A stretch of 64,000 bases of DNA from Aedes albopictus (taxonomy: Eukaryota > Arthropoda > Insecta > Diptera > Culicidae), in NCBI RefSeq assembly GCF_035046485.1, contig NC_085137.1, positions 376,030,706 through 376,094,705 on the forward strand, read 5' to 3'. The translations under genes were made by a program, and so were the position numbers. The notes under the pieces are model-generated. The model was not told the DNA's origin. It did not search any database and worked only from the letters and a program-made list of their open reading frames with translations. Positions 60,333 through 64,000 of this stretch are shown here, one piece after another. Every line of letters starts with the position of its first letter. Within the stretch, counting starts at the first letter, position 1.

Positions 60333-61000
60333 AAGTTTACAAAATAAAACGAAAGTCGTGAACTTCTGTCAAAGACCAAAATTTTTGAAGCACAATTCAG
60401 TGCTGATTTCGAAACCAACCTTAATTTTTTTTTATGTAGAACAGTTTTTGAATTTTAGCTCAATATCGAGTTTTGCAACTTTTCAAAATATGTAATTTAC
60501 TAAAATTCAAATATATTACGTTTTGTTCAACCAATTTTAAATATTTTTCCATAAATTAAAAGCTGAATACAATACCATTCGATCATCTGAAAACAGGTTT
60601 TGCGTCAGATTGATGAAATTCAAGATATTGGCGAGTTTTAGGGACGATCTTCTTAAATTTTAGTAAAATTCCCAAAAAATTTTGAAGAAATATATTTTTT
60701 TCAATAAGAAAAAAACAAATTAAAAATTCTTTCTCGACGTTTATTTGACATACCGTATGTAGGCGAGTTACGGTAAAAATTTTAGCTCAATCGGAGCATT
60801 GATTACGGAGAATAAGATGTTTGAAGTGAGCGACTTTGCTTAAAAATAGAACAAAAATCGATTTGAAATCATCAACCTTGTATGAAAAGTCGAAAAAAAT
60901 TCCGCTCTACTGTAATTTTTTTCTTTCGCGTTTTCGAACTCAGGGCATGATTATACACCAAAAATGATCATCAGCTTACCGAGTTCAAAAATGCTGTAAA
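60333..61000. other. AT-rich insert between gag parts
   Basis: No coding potential and no recognisable termini. It separates the coiled-coil and DUF1759 segments of the BEL/Pao relic, so it is probably an insertion or a diverged linker. Confidence 0.4.
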
Positions 61001-62400
61001 CTAGTGTAATTCAACGTCGACCGCTATAGGTGGTGGAGGAGGAAGAAAGGGGGAACCATCTACATCGCAATGATTGAAATCACCTCTGTGAGACGTATCC
61101 AAGGGCTCAACCCACGACAACGGAGGAGGAGGTAACGGAGAAGAACAATGATCGTTTGTTGCGCGATCTTTCTCTCGATTTATAATCTCTTGTACCTCAT
61201 CATGTAGATCCCAATATTCCTTCTCTGCTACATTCCGCAGACAAATGGCTTCGTACTCTCGCTGACGTCCCGCTTCGATTTGGGACTGAAGTTGCAGTTC
61301 TGTCTCACGCAGACACTGCAATTCGCTCTCCAGTTCCGCCATTTGAAGTCGAAGCGCTTCACATTCCTTGGTTCGTTCGATTAGCTGGCCGCGCAAGTCT
61401 TCCTCCGAAATGCGCGCCTGCTTCCGCTCTTCGATCAGCCGTTTCTCCTGGTCTTCAATTTGGGACTTCATACCCGCTCGTTCACAAACCCACTGTCTGA
61501 GTTGACAACGCAAATTATCCTCTGATTGCCGCACTAGCTTCAGCTCGTTGGAATGTTGCAACTGAAGGCTTTTGATCTGGTGCACCAGCTCGACTTCCCT
61601 TTCCTTCTCATGTCAACGTCCACTCGATGTTTCGCCACAAGCTCCTGGATCACTCGGTGTTCCGCTTCCATTTGTTGTGCATTCTACCTTCGAAGCTCGC
61701 CGGTTTCGGCACTCCAGCGTTTGTAGTAGTGGGCCCTGAAACGATTTATTTTCAGGATTGCGCCAGCTGGCGCTATTTCTTCGACCTTTAATAGATCGGT
61801 ATAGGATTGCAGGTCAACTAACGGCAAATCGGACGACTGCTCATCACGATTATCCGCATCCGCCCCGACTACACCTTCGAGAGAATCCTCTGATTCGTCT
61901 CCATTCGTGATGCTCCCCAGTGTGCGAGGGATCGACTTCACCTCTGATCCGGCACACGGTCGGTTTTCCCCGATGACCTGAGAAACTTTGGATGTTGTAG
62001 CCTTCAGTGGTGTTGAAGAGTGTTGTACAACCTGCGGATTGGCTGCCGGTGCGTCGTCTGGTAGGTCCGAAATCGTAGCGATCGACGTAAATGTATTTTC
62101 TACGCCAACCTGACCGGAGCTTTTGGCTGCTTCAGTCTGCCTGATCCAGTCTACCGTGCGTTGCACACTTTTCTGGCTACTCTGCACGCTCCGCACACTC
62201 CCTTCTTCTCCATCCTGTTGGCTCAACAACTCATGCTTGCGAGCGATGAATTGTTTCTCGCGATCCAGCTTTTCTCGAAGTTTCCGTTCCTGCAGAGCTC
62301 GCTCCATTTCGATTCTCTGCCGACTCAAATCTTACATGAGCCTTTTCTCCTCTTCCAAGCGCTTCAATTCCCGATCAATTCTTGTCCGGCGAGCACTAGA
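61001..62400 (-). pseudogene. BEL/Pao gag coiled-coil region
   Basis: Two open segments, 61684-62400 and 61001-61640, are highly charged with regular leucines (RELKRLEEEKRLM, LREKLDREKQF, LRGQLIERTKECEALRLQM). Predicted coiled coils occupy most of both. A stop at 62332-62334, another near 61682 and a frameshift near 61600 break the frame. The downstream end has proline runs (SPLPPPPLSW) before it meets unrelated DNA. Confidence 0.75.
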
Positions 62401-62773
62401 CGAGCTCGAAATCCCACTCATAATACTCGGTGTCTGCTGATGGTACAATGGAATCACCATCAGGAACGCATTTGGTACATACAAATTTCGTCGTATGTAC
62501 CGTTGTCGTGCTAACGTTAGCACACGAAAAGTGGTACCACAGAGAACACTTCTGACACTGTACCATGTACTTTTCCGAGTTGTTCGGCCGATCACAACCG
62601 ACACAGCCCCGTAACTCACCTTCGTCACTATCTATCATCGAAGGAACGAATAAATCCTCCGACGACTGCTGCGACATCCCATCTTCGTCACCCGGTGGAG
62701 TGGGGTCAGCATTCTCCTGCTGGATCGCCCTGGTCCGTGACCGAGCCTGTCGCACGTTAGACTGGAGGTCCAT
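62396..62773 (-). pseudogene. BEL/Pao gag N-terminus with PHD finger
   Basis: The 125-codon frame starts MDLQSNVRQARSRTRAIQQE. It carries a complete PHD (C4HC3) set: Cys57, Cys60, Cys73, Cys76, His81, Cys84, Cys99 and Cys102, with the expected Trp79. A frameshift near 62400 ends the frame, and the coiled-coil region continues in another frame. PHD fingers at the gag N-terminus occur in some insect BEL/Pao elements; its target here is unknown. Confidence 0.8.
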
Positions 62774-62957
62774 CTTTCTCGTGATAAAATCTTTGAGAAT
62801 CTGTTGCGAAGAGATTCTTTCGGAGTTCTCGTAGCAGAAACTCGCAATTTGGAGTCTGTCCAGCTCAAAGCTATAAATGATAGGTTTATTGATATCGAGT
62901 TCAGGTTTCTATTTAAAGCTAGTATGTACTTACATTTTAGTCTCCGATTTAGTTTAA

Positions 62958-63777
62958 CACTTATGTGGCCGCAGGGTACCCGGGTACCTTTTTCAATTTC
63001 AAATCTCGATATTTTAATGGTTATTGAGACTAGGATGTTGGAACTCTGTTAGATCTTAGAACTCGTGAATATACATCTATTACTGGGGTTGACCAAATTT
63101 TAAAGTGAGGAGGGGCAGGGGGAGGGGCTCCTGCATTTTTTTATTACGTGGAAGGCCGGCAGGGTACCCGGGTACCCACGAAATTGAAATGATCATATCT
63201 TCGTCAATTTTTCATCGATTTTGGAAATTTTTAGCTCATTCAATTCAGAAACTCATAATCTATCGGGAAAATATTTGGTTAGACCGATCTAATCACCGTG
63301 GTTTTCGGAAAATCCGGAAAATCCATATATAGGAGCATGTCCTTATACCATATTGAAACCCACATTGTTAAGGCTAGGATACCTTAAAGTGTTTATGGTC
63401 AACCATGGCCTCACGGGAAGCGTGTTCCGACATCACAGTTTCAAAGTCAACACGTTTTATGATTCCAGGCCGGTCAGATACAATACGCCAAAGCAATTTT
63501 CAATGCTTGGTACCGAAATTGCTACTAACCTACCGAAAATCCCGTATATTGTATTGTATAAAAACACGGATCCGGAAATCCGGATTTTCCGGTACCTATG
63601 GTGATCGGACCGGTCCAACCAAATACGATCTCGATAGATAATGAGTTTCTGAGTTGAATGAGGCAAAAACTTTTAAAATCGGTGGAAAAATCGCTGAGAT
63701 ATGATCATTTCCATTTCGTGGGTACCCGGGTACCCTGCCGGCCTTCTACGGGTGTTTTTTTGCTGGCCACACTACGG
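62958..63777. mobile_element. Foldback element with TTAA flanks and KpnI/SmaI-like palindromes
   Basis: TTAA occurs at 62954-62957 and 63778-63781. The ends read CACTTATGTGGCCGCAGGGT and, reverse-complemented, CCGTAGTGTGGCCAGC. A block of about 180 bp (63150-63335) is mirrored at 63545-63750. The motif GGGTACCCGGGTACC recurs three times, at about 62977, 63161 and 63721. TTAA flanks suggest piggyBac. There is no ORF with domains. Confidence 0.65.
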
Positions 63778-63906
63778 TTAATAATAATCAATTCGCAAAC
63801 AGAGATAAGATTTTCTTTCCTAATGCTACAAGAAATATTTGAATTAACTTCTATAGCCAAATAAATTACATTAAATTCACCTCATAAATTCACCTGTTTT
63901 TCACTA

Positions 63907-64000
63907 CAGTCGGAACCCGCTCGTTGAGCCACAACCTCCACCCAACCAACGAATTCGATTCGCTAGTTGGGTGAAGTGACAGCAGCACAAGGGGCGTGCG
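63907..64000. mobile_element. Possible left end of a pogo-type MITE
   Basis: TA followed by CAGTCGGAACCCGCTCGTTG resembles pogo/Tc1-type termini, and an inner mirrored pair (CACCCAACCAACGAATTCG / CGATTCGCTAGTTGGGTG) is visible. The right end is beyond the window. Confidence 0.35.

Larger units (their letters stand above)
57088..62773 (-). mobile_element. Decayed BEL/Pao LTR-retrotransposon, gag-protease part
   Basis: On the minus strand the parts occur in the order PHD finger, coiled coils, DUF1759-type gag core, zinc knuckle and aspartic protease start. This is the order of mosquito BEL/Pao gag-pro regions. Reverse transcriptase, RNase H and integrase are absent, and no LTR pair was recognised, so it is a fragment. 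Frameshifts, stops and at least two later inserts (58.1-59.6 kb and 60.35-61.0 kb) break it. It lies antisense in the presumed intron of the TARBP1-like gene. Confidence 0.8.

Noticed and set aside
57088..62773. An intact host PHD-finger gene on the minus strand
   Set aside because: Downstream coiled coils, DUF1759, zinc knuckle and protease segments identify it as a BEL/Pao gag relic, and the frame is broken several times.

Overview
The window looks like chromosomal DNA of an aedine mosquito (Aedes aegypti or A. albopictus type). It is AT-rich, has almost no host coding sequence and is packed with mobile elements. Types seen include a Lian/LOA-like LINE, Jockey-like and RTE-like LINE relics, a Feilai-like tRNA-derived SINE, a BEL/Pao gag relic, hAT, PIF/Harbinger-like, piggyBac-like and Tc1/mariner-like non-autonomous elements, and a helentron-type element. 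No bacterial gene, CRISPR array, rRNA or intact tRNA gene was found.

The one confidently identified host gene lies on the + strand from 53023. Three exons (53023-54734, 54981-55886, 55943-55984) encode about 887 residues of a TARBP1/Trm3-type tRNA 2'-O-ribose methyltransferase, N-terminal helical-repeat region only. The SpoU/TrmH catalytic part is not in view, so the last intron must run past the end of the window. That intron carries a decayed antisense BEL/Pao gag with a PHD finger (57.1-62.8 kb), a short repeat array and several foldback elements. A possible first coding exon of an unrecognised gene ends in a strong donor at 31243.

Layout. 0.7-5.8 kb: SINEs, a foldback MITE, a GAATTCC-rich array and an RTE-like 3' fragment. 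7.7-11.0 kb: a decayed Lian-like LINE broken by two MITEs, for which the second copy at 24-28.5 kb supplies paralogous empty sites. 11.3-13.0 kb: a 1.7-kb non-autonomous hAT. 13.5-15.1 kb: a 1.6-kb element with long TIRs, containing a Helitron-like insert. 16.5-17.4 kb: a foldback element with a SINE in its centre. 17.4-22.0 kb: a minus-strand Jockey-like LINE broken by a piggyBac-like MITE, a TTAA hairpin MITE and a hAT that itself holds a TA-flanked MITE. 24.0-28.5 kb: a nearly complete Lian-like LINE with a 15-bp target duplication. 31.4-47.5 kb: about 10 kb of imperfect roughly 24-bp repeats in several blocks, one with a 0.9-kb higher-order period, interrupted by a helentron-type element and a SINE. 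49.6-52.7 kb: a Jockey 3' fragment, a second copy of the hAT MITE, a perfect 241-bp tandem duplication and another MITE. 53.0-64.0 kb: the TARBP1 gene and its element-filled intron.

Element boundaries were read by eye from terminal inverted repeats and target-site duplications. Family names rest on motifs and on remembered family features, not on database searches. Long ORFs inside the GAATTCC arrays are by-products of the repeat and are not annotated as genes.
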